NCBI RefSeq assembly: GCF_963666525.1
Contig: NZ_OY762905.1
Coordinates: 2,831,501 to 2,895,500, forward strand
DNA: 64,000 nucleotides
Direction: 5' to 3'
DNA from: an uncultured Cohaesibacter sp.
Lineage (GTDB): Bacteria > Pseudomonadota > Alphaproteobacteria > Rhizobiales > Cohaesibacteraceae
Under the pieces are notes generated by a model, which worked only from the letters and a program-made list of their open reading frames with translations, was not told where the DNA came from and made no database searches. A program made the translations under genes and the position numbers. This document shows, piece by piece, positions 18,032-26,123 of this stretch. The first letter of the stretch is position 1, and each line of letters opens with the position of its first letter.

Positions 18032-18988
18032 ATGCTCAAATTGGGTGGAACGCTCCTCGCAGCGGCAACCATTGCCATGACTGCAGGGCTGGCACATGCT
18101 GAAACGCGGGTGACTTACAAGTCTGCGAAAACCTCTTCATCCTATTATCAGATGGGTGTGCAGATCGCCGAAGCCATCAAGGCTGGCACGGATGGCAACA
18201 TCATCGTGACGGTCGAGGAAAGCCAGGGCTCGGTGCAGAATGTCATGGAAGTTCGCGGTCGCGGCGCTGACTATGTATTCACCACGCCACCGGCTCTCGT
18301 CGGGCTGGCCCAGGCGGGCAAGGGTGCCTTTGAAGGCAAGACCAGCCCGAAATTTGCCGATATCCGGGCGCTGTTCCCGATTCCGAGCCTGTCGATGCAT
18401 TTCGTCGTATCCAAGGCCAGCGGCATTACGGATTTTGCCGGTATGGAAGGCAAGTCGATCCTGCTGGGCAAGGGCTCCTTCGGTGCCAGCGAAGGCGAGA
18501 AATATCTCAAGCTCTTCGGTCTTGAAGGCAAGATCAATCTGTCTCAGGTTGAACTGTCCAACGCCGTTCCGGCGCTCAAGAACGGTCAGATCGATGGCTT
18601 CGTGACCTCAGGCTCCTATCCGGCTCCGAACGTGGTTGAAGCCGCCGCGTCCACGGATGTCACCATCCTGTCGCTGTCCGATGAGCAGATTGCCGCGACC
18701 AAGCGCGCCAAGCTGGTCATCCCGGCCGGAACCTATGCCGGTCAGGATGCCGATGTAAGCACCACCTCCCTGCCGGTTGTCGCCTATGCCACCGCAGCGA
18801 TGGATGACGAAACCGCTTACGAGCTGACCAAGACCTTCTGGGAACAGAAAGCCAAGATGACCGAAACCGCCCCATGGTGGAAAGGCGTCACCAAGGAGCT
18901 GATGGGCAACATCACCACCAAGTTGCATCCCGGTGCTGTCAAATACTACAAGGAAGCCGGTTTCGAGCTTTCCGAAAGCCAGATGTAA
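18032..18988 (+). CDS. TAXI-family TRAP solute-binding protein
   Basis: A 318-residue periplasmic receptor of the TAXI type. A Sec signal peptide ends GLAHAE at about residue 24. The early YKSAKTSSSYYQMGVQIAEA matches the TAXI pattern of a short strand followed by a glycine- or serine-rich loop, and VRGRGADYVFTTPP follows. The ligand is unknown; TAXI receptors have been linked to glutamate and other carboxylates. GGAGGAAA precedes ATG 18032. Upstream, TTGACA at 17852 could be a -35 element, but no good -10 follows. It is paired with the fused permease downstream. Confidence 0.9.
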   Translation: MLKLGGTLLAAATIAMTAGLAHAETRVTYKSAKTSSSYYQMGVQIAEAIKAGTDGNIIVTVEESQGSVQNVMEVRGRGADYVFTTPPALVGLAQAGKGAFEGKTSPKFADIRALFPIPSLSMHFVVSKASGITDFAGMEGKSILLGKGSFGASEGEKYLKLFGLEGKINLSQVELSNAVPALKNGQIDGFVTSGSYPAPNVVEAAASTDVTILSLSDEQIAATKRAKLVIPAGTYAGQDADVSTTSLPVVAYATAAMDDETAYELTKTFWEQKAKMTETAPWWKGVTKELMGNITTKLHPGAVKYYKEAGFELSESQM

Positions 18989-19012
18989 TTTTCTGAACCA
19001 ACACTGAAATCA

Positions 19013-19034
19013 GCCGTGGCCACCCGGCCACGGC
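19013..19034 (+). promoter_or_regulatory. Hairpin between TAXI receptor and its permease
   Basis: A nine-base perfect stem, GCCGTGGCC (19013-19021) with GGCCACGGC (19026-19034) and an ACCC loop, is followed by CTTGTTAT. It could act as a weak terminator or message stabiliser that keeps the receptor in excess over the permease. Confidence 0.65.
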
Positions 19035-19109
19035 CTTGTTATATCCTGCCTGGCTGATGCCTCTCCCTTTCCAGCCGCCAATCGATCACGATAGAAGTAG
19101 AGCATATCC

Positions 19110-20909
19110 ATGATGCAAGCCCCTGAGTCCAAGAGCATGCCTGTTCGGCTGATTGTTTTCCTGCTGGCCCTTGTGCTTGTGGTCTTTCATCTCGGGTTGA
19201 TCTTCTCCGGCTTGACGCCCAATCTGGTCTCTCGCCCGGTGCATTTGGCCTTGGCTTTGCCGTGGATTCTCGTCATCGGCCCCAGAGCCATGGGGTCTCT
19301 GGCGTTCCGCCTGTCCGGCTGGTTGTTGGCCGTAGCCGGGATACTGTCCTGCCTCTATATTGCCTTCAACCAGTCCGATCTGATTGATCAATATGGCTTT
19401 CTGGAAGGCAACGGGCAGATCGCAATGGCGATTGTGCTCATTGTCGTAGTGATGGAATCTGCCCGCCGCGCCATCGGCTGGCCGTTGCCCATCGTCGCCT
19501 TTCTGGCCCTGATGTATGGTCTGTTCGGACAATATATTCCGGGAGAATTCGGCCATTCACCCATGCCGCTCGGCTCGTTCCTTGGCACCCTGACCATCGC
19601 TGAAGGCGGGCTCTGGGGCAGCCTGACCGGCGTGTCCGTCTCGGTCGTTGCGATTTTTGTCATCTTCGGTGCAGTGCTCAATGCCGGTGAGGCCGGGCAG
19701 GGCTTCATGAATGTTGCCGCCGCTGCTGCGGGCCGCCTGACCGGTGGCGGTGCCAAGGTGTCCGTCGTCTCCTCGGCACTGTTCGGATCGATCTCGGGAT
19801 CGGCCAGTGCCAACGTTGCCTCGACGGGGGCCATCACCCTGCCGGCCATGACCAGTCTTGGCTATCCCCGCCGTCTTGCCGGTGCGGTCGAGGCGGTTGC
19901 CTCTTCCGGTGGTCAGATCATGCCGCCGCTGATGGGGGCGGGCGCCTTTGTCATGGTGGAGCTGACCGGCACGCCCTACACCTCGATCATCATGGCAGCG
20001 CTATTGCCTGCCTTCCTCTATTTCTTTGCCGTATGGATCGGCATCAACGCCTATGCCACCCGCTTCAAGCTCTCCGGCATTGCCGAGGCCGACCGTCCCC
20101 CCTTGCGCGACGTGATCATCACCTCCGCCTTTTTTCTGGTGCCATTCTGCGTTCTGCTGCTGGGCATGTTTGCCGCCGATTACACACCGCAATATGCGGC
20201 GACCCTCTCGATTCTGGCAGCGGCGCTGTTGCTGCTGATCAACCGCAATCTGAAAGCCGTTCCGGGACAGATCATTGCCCGGTTCGAAACGGCCTTCATC
20301 ACCTCTGCCCGGCAGGTGGCGATGATCGCCTCGATCATCCTGTGTGCCTCCATCATCATTGGCGTGTTGTCTGTCACCGGACTGGGGGTCAAGATCACGT
20401 CACTGATCCTGTCCGGCTCTTCGGGCCTGTTGTGGCCATCGCTGTTGCTGACGGCTCTTGCCTGCCTCGTGTTGGGCATGGAAGTGCCGACAACCGCTGC
20501 CTATGTCATCTGCGTATCCGTTGCCGGCCCGGCATTGGTGCAGTCCGGGCTGGAGCCGTTGCAAGCTCATCTCTTCGTCTTCTGGTTTGCCCTGCTGTCG
20601 ACGATCACGCCGCCAGTTTGCGGTGCGGTGTTCATTGCCGCCGGGATGGTCGGAGAGGACTGGCTGAAGGTGGCGCTGACAGCCATGTCCCTTGGCATCG
20701 GGCTCTATATCATTCCGCTTGGCATGATCGCCAATCCGGAGTTGATCGCACTGGCCCAGCAGCCGATCGCAGCGTTGCTGGTGACGGTGCAGATAGGGGT
20801 GGGGCTTGCCGCTTTGTCCTATGGCCTGATCGCCAGATTCAAGCCGCTCACCCGGGCCGGATTGATCCTTCTCGGACTGGTGATCATCTTTGGCAGGGCT
20901 TTCCTGTAG
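19110..20909 (+). CDS. TRAP transporter fused permease (DctQM-type, 4TM/12TM)
   Basis: A 599-residue permease in which the small and large subunits are fused, as is standard in TAXI-TRAP systems. Residues 1-150 hold the four-helix DctQ-like part, and the rest is DctM-like. DctM landmarks include GSISGSASANVASTGAITLP and SSGGQIMPPLMGAGAFVMVE, and STITPPVCGAVFIAAGM lies later. It probably works by sodium symport with the receptor encoded 121 bases upstream. The 449 bases after it contain no gene until the SNF transporter. Confidence 0.92.
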   Translation: MMQAPESKSMPVRLIVFLLALVLVVFHLGLIFSGLTPNLVSRPVHLALALPWILVIGPRAMGSLAFRLSGWLLAVAGILSCLYIAFNQSDLIDQYGFLEGNGQIAMAIVLIVVVMESARRAIGWPLPIVAFLALMYGLFGQYIPGEFGHSPMPLGSFLGTLTIAEGGLWGSLTGVSVSVVAIFVIFGAVLNAGEAGQGFMNVAAAAAGRLTGGGAKVSVVSSALFGSISGSASANVASTGAITLPAMTSLGYPRRLAGAVEAVASSGGQIMPPLMGAGAFVMVELTGTPYTSIIMAALLPAFLYFFAVWIGINAYATRFKLSGIAEADRPPLRDVIITSAFFLVPFCVLLLGMFAADYTPQYAATLSILAAALLLLINRNLKAVPGQIIARFETAFITSARQVAMIASIILCASIIIGVLSVTGLGVKITSLILSGSSGLLWPSLLLTALACLVLGMEVPTTAAYVICVSVAGPALVQSGLEPLQAHLFVFWFALLSTITPPVCGAVFIAAGMVGEDWLKVALTAMSLGIGLYIIPLGMIANPELIALAQQPIAALLVTVQIGVGLAALSYGLIARFKPLTRAGLILLGLVIIFGRAFL

Positions 20910-21140
20910 GCGGACGTCTCCTGTCTCATGATGCCTTTTTGATACTCAGCTGACTAAAAAACAGGACAATTAGCAGCTTTTGTGAATATTTTTGCAGAAG
21001 AATGCGCTGAATAATGAAGAATTTCTTCAATTTTTGACTTTTTATTGAATCTCTGATCGACTTTTAATCAGTCTTTGCGCAAAAAAGCATCGCTGTTAGT
21101 CAGGTTCTGACGATCAGATCCAGCAAGATCGATCGCTGCC

Positions 21141-21206
21141 GAAACCCGGTTCGGGGTCTTGGCCGGAGCGGGTGCAGGCCACCCCTCACGGTAAGACCCG
21201 AAACGG
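21141..21206 (+). promoter_or_regulatory. Foldable leader upstream of the SNF transporter
   Basis: Within the gene-free stretch 20910-21358, TTCGGGGTCTT (21150-21160) can pair with AAGACCCGAA (21193-21202), enclosing GGGTG/CACCC (21170-21174/21180-21184). An alternative hairpin, CCCG-GTT-CGGG at 21145-21155, uses the same bases and is therefore mutually exclusive. Such competition is what an attenuator or riboswitch would show. It matches no known riboswitch consensus that I recognise. The first half of the stretch is AT-rich and shows nothing clear. Confidence 0.35.
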
Positions 21207-21358
21207 TTTGGCGGAGCGGCAGCTGCCGGGGGAGTATTCAAGGGCATAAAACAGTATTTCCTGCGGGCAGACAGAACCTTTCAGTTACAAAAACGGGATG
21301 CGGCCGATCAACGAGGACAGCCGACATCTGATAAATGGTTCTTTGGGAAGAATTCAAC

Positions 21359-22699
21359 ATGAGTGTCAAACGCGAACACTGGGGCTCTCGTCTCGGTTTC
21401 ATCATGGCCACGGCAGGATCGGCTGTTGGTCTGGGAAATATCTGGAAATTCCCCTATATGGCCGGTGACAACGGGGGAGCGGCCTTCATTATCGTCTATC
21501 TGGCTCTGGTCTTTACCATCGGCCTGTCGGTGCTTCTGGCCGAGATCATGATCGGTCGCGCCAGCCAGTCTGATGCGGTCCATGCCTTCAAGAAGCTCGG
21601 ACCGGGCTTCTTTTCCATCGTCGGCTACATGGGCATCGCTGCTGCCTTCATGATCCTGTCCTTCTACTGTGTCGTCGCGGGCTGGACCATCGACTATATC
21701 TTCCGTTTTGCCAGTGGCGGATTTGCCGGTATGGATGGCAATGCGCTGGGCCAGGCATTTGGCGGCTTCATCTCCGACCCTGTCCAGCCGATCATCTATC
21801 AGGCCATCTTTGTCGTGCTGACCGTTGTCGTGGTGCTGGGTGGCGTTGCCAACGGCATCGAGCGGGCCGGCAAGATCCTGATGCCGATTCTGTTCCTCAT
21901 TCTGATTGCTCTCGTGATCCGGGCAGTGACCCTTCCGGGTGCTGAAAAGGGCATTGAATTCTTCCTTGCGCCCGATTTCTCCAAGATCACCGGTGAAACC
22001 ATCATGGCGGCGCTCGGGCAGGCCTTCTTCTCGCTTTCCCTCGGCATGGGCGCGATCCTGACCTATGGGTCCTATCTGGGCAAGGATGCCAAGCTGGGCT
22101 CGTCCGCTTGGCAGGTGGCCTTCCTTGACACGGCCGTTGCCATTCTGGCCGGTCTGGCCATTCTGCCCGCCGTCTTTGCCTTCGGCATGGACCCAGGCGC
22201 AGGGCCCGGGCTGACCTTTGTCACGCTGCCTGCGGTCTTCATGTCGATGCCCGGTGGCCTGTTCTTCGGCACCCTGTTCTTCCTGTTGCTGACTATTGCG
22301 GCGCTGACCAGCTCGATCTCTCTGCTCGAGCCGCTGGTCGCCTTCTTCTCGACCAAGGGCTTCAGCCGCAGCCAGATCACCATTACCTCGGGCTTCCTGT
22401 CGTTCCTGCTGGGCATTCCCTGCTCGCTGGCAATGGGTATCTGGGGTGACTACACCATCTTCGGCAAGAATTTCTTCGACCTCATGGACTTCCTGACGTC
22501 GAACCTCATCCTGCCGATCGGCGGCTTCCTGATCGCCATCTTCGTGGGCTGGGTCATCACGCCCCGCGCCTACAAGGAAGTGTGTGGCGACAACGAGCCG
22601 GGGCTTTTGGCAAGGATCTGGATCTTCATCCTGCGCTTTATCGCGCCGATTGCGATCCTGCTGATCCTGCTTTCGGGGCTCAATCTGATCAGCTTCTGA
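21359..22699 (+). CDS. Sodium-dependent transporter, SNF/NSS family
   Basis: A 446-residue LeuT-fold symporter, probably for an amino acid or amine. The N-terminal signature WGSRLGFIMATAGSAVGLGN followed by WKFPYMAGDNGGAAF contains the sodium- and substrate-binding unwound part of helix 1. There are about eleven to twelve helices. I chose ATG 21359, preceded by GGGAAG, since it places the signature at residues 8-35 as usual. The gene stands alone and ends at a clear terminator. Confidence 0.92.
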   Translation: MSVKREHWGSRLGFIMATAGSAVGLGNIWKFPYMAGDNGGAAFIIVYLALVFTIGLSVLLAEIMIGRASQSDAVHAFKKLGPGFFSIVGYMGIAAAFMILSFYCVVAGWTIDYIFRFASGGFAGMDGNALGQAFGGFISDPVQPIIYQAIFVVLTVVVVLGGVANGIERAGKILMPILFLILIALVIRAVTLPGAEKGIEFFLAPDFSKITGETIMAALGQAFFSLSLGMGAILTYGSYLGKDAKLGSSAWQVAFLDTAVAILAGLAILPAVFAFGMDPGAGPGLTFVTLPAVFMSMPGGLFFGTLFFLLLTIAALTSSISLLEPLVAFFSTKGFSRSQITITSGFLSFLLGIPCSLAMGIWGDYTIFGKNFFDLMDFLTSNLILPIGGFLIAIFVGWVITPRAYKEVCGDNEPGLLARIWIFILRFIAPIAILLILLSGLNLISF

Positions 22700-22728
22700 T
22701 CGAGGGCATTCGAACAAACAAATTGGAG

Positions 22729-22755
22729 AGGCGGGCTTCTAGGCCCGCCTTTTTG
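22729..22755 (+). terminator. Terminator of the SNF transporter gene
   Basis: AGGCGGGC (22729-22736) pairs with GCCCGCCT (22743-22750) and runs into a T tract. Confidence 0.9.
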
Positions 22756-22918
22756 TTGTCGACTTGTCACAACTTACCCGTAGAGGGGTACCAGACCTTC
22801 TGCACAAGGCCAGGATGGCAGAGCGAATTGGCATGGCACTTTCTCGAAACTGTCATGTGGTCGCTATATGGCTTTGATCGCGCCTCAATCGAGAGGTGGC
22901 GTTGACCGGAGGAAATGC

Positions 22919-23803
22919 ATGTCTTCGCGCAGACATGTCGCCAGAGACATAACCTACGCACATTCCGCAGCAACCAGACGAGGTCGTGCTGTCATCAAGC
23001 TGTTGGAAAACACCACCGGTCGGTTGCAGTTGATCCGGCGTGCGGAAGGGTATGAGCGGGATGTTGCCGCCGGGCGAGACTTCTGGTCCGTCATGGTCGA
23101 CCGCTATGGCCTGTCGCTGGATGTCATTGGCGGGCAGCTGGACAACATCCCCCGCACCGGTCCCCTCATTCTCATCGCCAATCATCCCTACGGCATACTG
23201 GATGGTCTGATGATGGGCTATATCCTCTCCGAGTTGCGAGGCGATTTTCGCATCCTGGCCCATCAGGTGTTCCGCAAGGCGGACGACATCAATCGCATCA
23301 TCCTGCCGATTTCCTTCGAGGAAACCAAGGAAGCTGTGCGTCAGAATATCGAAACCCGCAAGACGGCACTGTCCTATCTGGGAGAGGGCGGTGCAATCGG
23401 CATCTTTCCCGGTGGCACAGTCAGCACTGCAGCCCGCCCCTTTTCCCATCCGATGGACCCCAACTGGCGCGGGTTCACCGCCCGCATGATTGGCAAGTCG
23501 GATGCGGTCGTCGTGCCGCTGTTCTTTGACGGCCACACCTCCCGGCTGTTCCAGATAGCCAGCCACATGCACATGACCCTGCGCATGGGACTGTTGATCA
23601 AGGAGTTCGGCAAGCGGGTCGATACGCCGGTTCGGGTGGTCGTGGGCGAACCGATCGGCCGCGACGTGCTCGATCCTCTCTCTGGCGACAGCAGGGCGCT
23701 CATGGCCCATTTGCGTGCAGTGACCTATGCGCTCTCCCCGGTGCCGTTGCATCCGGGGGAAATCGGGTTTGAATTCGAGGAAAAATACAGGGCGCGCATC
23801 TGA
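22919..23803 (+). CDS. Lysophospholipid acyltransferase family protein
   Basis: A 294-residue PlsC-type acyltransferase, probably membrane-associated, that transfers an acyl chain to a lysophospholipid or lyso-ornithine lipid. The catalytic HX4D motif is NHPYGILDG near residue 85 and the acceptor-binding block is GIFPGGTVS. The longer N-terminal basic region (RRHVARDITYAHSAATRRGR) resembles the OlsA/hemolysin-like subgroup. I chose ATG 22919 because GGAGG lies six bases before it. An upstream in-frame ATG at 22868 lacks a ribosome site. Confidence 0.85.
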   Translation: MSSRRHVARDITYAHSAATRRGRAVIKLLENTTGRLQLIRRAEGYERDVAAGRDFWSVMVDRYGLSLDVIGGQLDNIPRTGPLILIANHPYGILDGLMMGYILSELRGDFRILAHQVFRKADDINRIILPISFEETKEAVRQNIETRKTALSYLGEGGAIGIFPGGTVSTAARPFSHPMDPNWRGFTARMIGKSDAVVVPLFFDGHTSRLFQIASHMHMTLRMGLLIKEFGKRVDTPVRVVVGEPIGRDVLDPLSGDSRALMAHLRAVTYALSPVPLHPGEIGFEFEEKYRARI

Positions 23804-23867
23804 CGTCGATCAGTGAAACCGACAAGAGGCTGCGCACCCATTCGTTCAGACTTCAAGGCACCGGGCT

Positions 23868-24974
23868 CTACTGGGCCTTGAAGACCAGCGGGAAGGCGCG
23901 CGCGTCTGCCTGCACGCCATCGCATTCGGGCTTCTCACGATACTCCGTAAGGAAGAACTCCAGCGCTTCTCCCTCGACCGATCGCAGCTGGTAAGCCTCG
24001 AAGCTGCCGCAGGTGCCATCGCCGTCGTAATATTCCGATGTAACCGTGCCGCTCTCTGTGTCCATCTGCGGATTGCGAATCTCGTGATTGGGGTCGGCGT
24101 CTTCAAAGCCGGGCAGTGGCGGCACAGTCAGCAAAGTGGAATAGTCGGTATTCTCGTTCATGCTGACCACATAGACCGAACTGCCTGTGCGAGCGTAGAG
24201 ATTGCAGGGCACCTCCCACAGGGTGACGGCATCGCTGATGGCATAATGGTTGCCTTGTCCTGCTGTCTGGTCCATCGCACATTCCGGGGCTTCGGTGGTG
24301 ACCGCCGACCGCACGCCGGCAGGGATGGCCTCAAGCGTCTCGAACGGGACAGCCGGTCCGAGCGGGATCGGATCGCCATAGGGTTGTTCACCTGAGGTGG
24401 TGGGAGCTGCATTGCTCGACTGGGAAGATGATGTCGTCGCGGGACAAGAGATCCCGCCCTTGACCGAAATGACAAAGGGATAATGCTTGGACTGGGTGAT
24501 TGTCAGTTTGGCCTTGTCGGCAATGACATTGTCGCCATCGGTATGCTGATCGGTGACCTCGAGCAGAGCCGTATAGGTGCTATCGGAGTTGCGATAGAGC
24601 CGCAGGGGTTCAAGCGCCCGGTCATTGACTGAAACCGTGTCTTCCCGCTGCATTTCATAGACGGTCTGACCCACCTTCATCCAGGCAGGCAGCTCCTCGC
24701 CGTCATTGAACGGCGCATAGAGAACATAGGCGTATTTATCGATTTCGGGAGACTTGTTGGCTTGCCAGAAAGCGAGGTGGCATCCCTCATATCCCTCGAT
24801 GACATTCTGCCCGAAAAGGCGCAGATCAATGGAGGGATCTCCATCCTCGGCGAGGGCATGAGACCCGGAAAGGGCAACCGTTACCGCAACAAGAGCCCCA
24901 GCCGCATGGCGCGTTGCCGTTGAGATGCTGCGCAAGGAAGGCAGGTTGGGAAAACGGGGACATTTGATGGTCAT
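23868..24974 (-). CDS. Secreted DUF1176 protein
   Basis: A 368-residue exported protein. A long N-region and hydrophobic stretch (AAGALVAVTVALSGSHALAE) form a signal peptide cut near residue 42. The C-terminal half has the DUF1176 pattern with DGTCGSFEAYQL and FFLTEYREKPECDG. Cysteines recur and may form disulfides. A Ser/Thr-rich low-complexity linker (ATTSSSQSSNAAPTTSG) divides two halves. No function is known for the family. It is convergent with the acyltransferase and has no obvious partner. Confidence 0.75.
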   Translation of the reverse strand: MTIKCPRFPNLPSLRSISTATRHAAGALVAVTVALSGSHALAEDGDPSIDLRLFGQNVIEGYEGCHLAFWQANKSPEIDKYAYVLYAPFNDGEELPAWMKVGQTVYEMQREDTVSVNDRALEPLRLYRNSDSTYTALLEVTDQHTDGDNVIADKAKLTITQSKHYPFVISVKGGISCPATTSSSQSSNAAPTTSGEQPYGDPIPLGPAVPFETLEAIPAGVRSAVTTEAPECAMDQTAGQGNHYAISDAVTLWEVPCNLYARTGSSVYVVSMNENTDYSTLLTVPPLPGFEDADPNHEIRNPQMDTESGTVTSEYYDGDGTCGSFEAYQLRSVEGEALEFFLTEYREKPECDGVQADARAFPLVFKAQ

Positions 24975-25108
24975 TGGAATGGCTCCGGCAATGGAGAAAT
25001 CAAATCAATTTGGCTGTGATGCTAGGGGAAATCGCCGAAACGGTCCAGTTGGGAAATACCGTCAGTCCCTGTCTTGTTTGAAGGAGCATGACGGAGCGGA
25101 CAAGGGAA

Positions 25109-25135
25109 AGGGCCGAAAGAAGGATCTCCGGCCCT
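25109..25135 (-). terminator. Possible terminator of the eda-like gene
   Basis: AGGGCCG (25109-25115) and CGGCCCT (25129-25135) form a seven-base stem 30 bases after the minus-strand stop at 25165. The T tract on the minus strand is short, so this is a weak call. Confidence 0.4.
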
Positions 25136-25164
25136 GCTATCAAAAGCGTGTGTGATGTTTGCCC

Positions 25165-25812
25165 TCAGACAGCGGTCTTCCATTGCATGCCGAAGCCTGC
25201 GGCCTCGCGTGCCCGGCGACCGATTTCGTTCCAGTCTCGGGCATAGACCAGTTCGGGGGGCGCAATCCAGCTGCCGCCAATGGCAAAGACATTGGTTTGT
25301 CGGAGATAGTCACAGGCAGTGGCAGGACTGATGCCACCAGCCGGACAGAAACTGACATCGCTGACAGGCCCGATGATGGACTTCAGCATCGAAACGCCGC
25401 CCGAGACTTCTGCCGGAAACAGCTTCTGTTCGAAGAATCCGGCCTCTCTGAGGGTCATGATTTCCGAAAGCGACCCGGCTCCGGGCAAAAACGGCCAGTC
25501 GCTGAGCTCGAGCGCCCGCATCAGTCTTTCCGACACACCGGGGGAATCGCCGAACCAGCCACCCGCGGATTGGGCGGAGTTCAGCTGCATTTCGGTGAGG
25601 ATCGAGCCGACACCGATAACGGCCCCCTCAACTCTGGTGGCAATGTTTTCTATTGCCTTGAACGCAGCATCGCTGCGCAGGGTGACCTCCAGAACCGGCA
25701 GTCCGTTGTCGACCAGACACTGCGCTAGCGGCTGGGCATCATCGGGGTTCTCGATGACGAGAACCGGTATGACCTTGTTTCCCGACAGCAACGGGGAGAC
25801 TTTAGGATGCAT
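25165..25812 (-). CDS. eda: KDPG aldolase-like protein (Eda family)
   Basis: A 215-residue class I aldolase expected to split 2-keto-3-deoxy-6-phosphogluconate into pyruvate and glyceraldehyde 3-phosphate, completing the glucuronate route encoded next to it. The catalytic Glu is in LEVTLRS and the Schiff-base Lys in EQKLFPAEVSGG, with FCPAGGI after it. Several family positions diverge: IGVGSILT replaces the usual GAGTVLT, GGWFGDSPGV replaces KFxVSPG, and PGAGSLSEIM replaces PGxxTPxEIM. It could be a paralogue with altered substrate use. The 311 bases between it and uxaC contain the uxaC terminator and an AT-rich likely promoter region. Confidence 0.8.
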   Translation of the reverse strand: MHPKVSPLLSGNKVIPVLVIENPDDAQPLAQCLVDNGLPVLEVTLRSDAAFKAIENIATRVEGAVIGVGSILTEMQLNSAQSAGGWFGDSPGVSERLMRALELSDWPFLPGAGSLSEIMTLREAGFFEQKLFPAEVSGGVSMLKSIIGPVSDVSFCPAGGISPATACDYLRQTNVFAIGGSWIAPPELVYARDWNEIGRRAREAAGFGMQWKTAV

Positions 25813-26030
25813 GGTATATCCCTTTTGTTTCTTTGTTGGCAGGATCTACAATCAAAGCACCATGAAAGATGAACTTGATTTTTGGTTGTTTTTGTTCAAG
25901 TGCCCGAAAGCTGGCTATTCTCTCGGGCAGTGTTTCACAATTTGATATATATCATATTTGAAGAAAGCTTGCCAAAAATTTATCCCGCTTCGTTAATGCA
26001 ATTAAAAGATGCCAAAAGAGTTTGATCCAT

Positions 26031-26063
26031 AAAGAAAAACCGGCGGGAGTTACTCCGCCGGTT
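26031..26063 (-). terminator. Terminator after uxaC
   Basis: AACCGGCGG (26038-26046) pairs with CCGCCGGTT (26055-26063). On the minus strand the hairpin runs into TTTCTTT. It separates uxaC from the eda-like gene. Confidence 0.85.
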
Positions 26064-26123
26064 GATCTTGTGTCTTGCCCTCGATTGCCTGAGGCGGGCA
26101 GCATGGCCTCTATACCAAGAGGC

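Noticed and set aside
21308-22717. Minus-strand frame of 469 codons opposite the SNF transporter
   Set aside because: It has Gln/Glu/Asp/Arg/Gly-rich composition without motifs; the opposite strand encodes a textbook SNF symporter.
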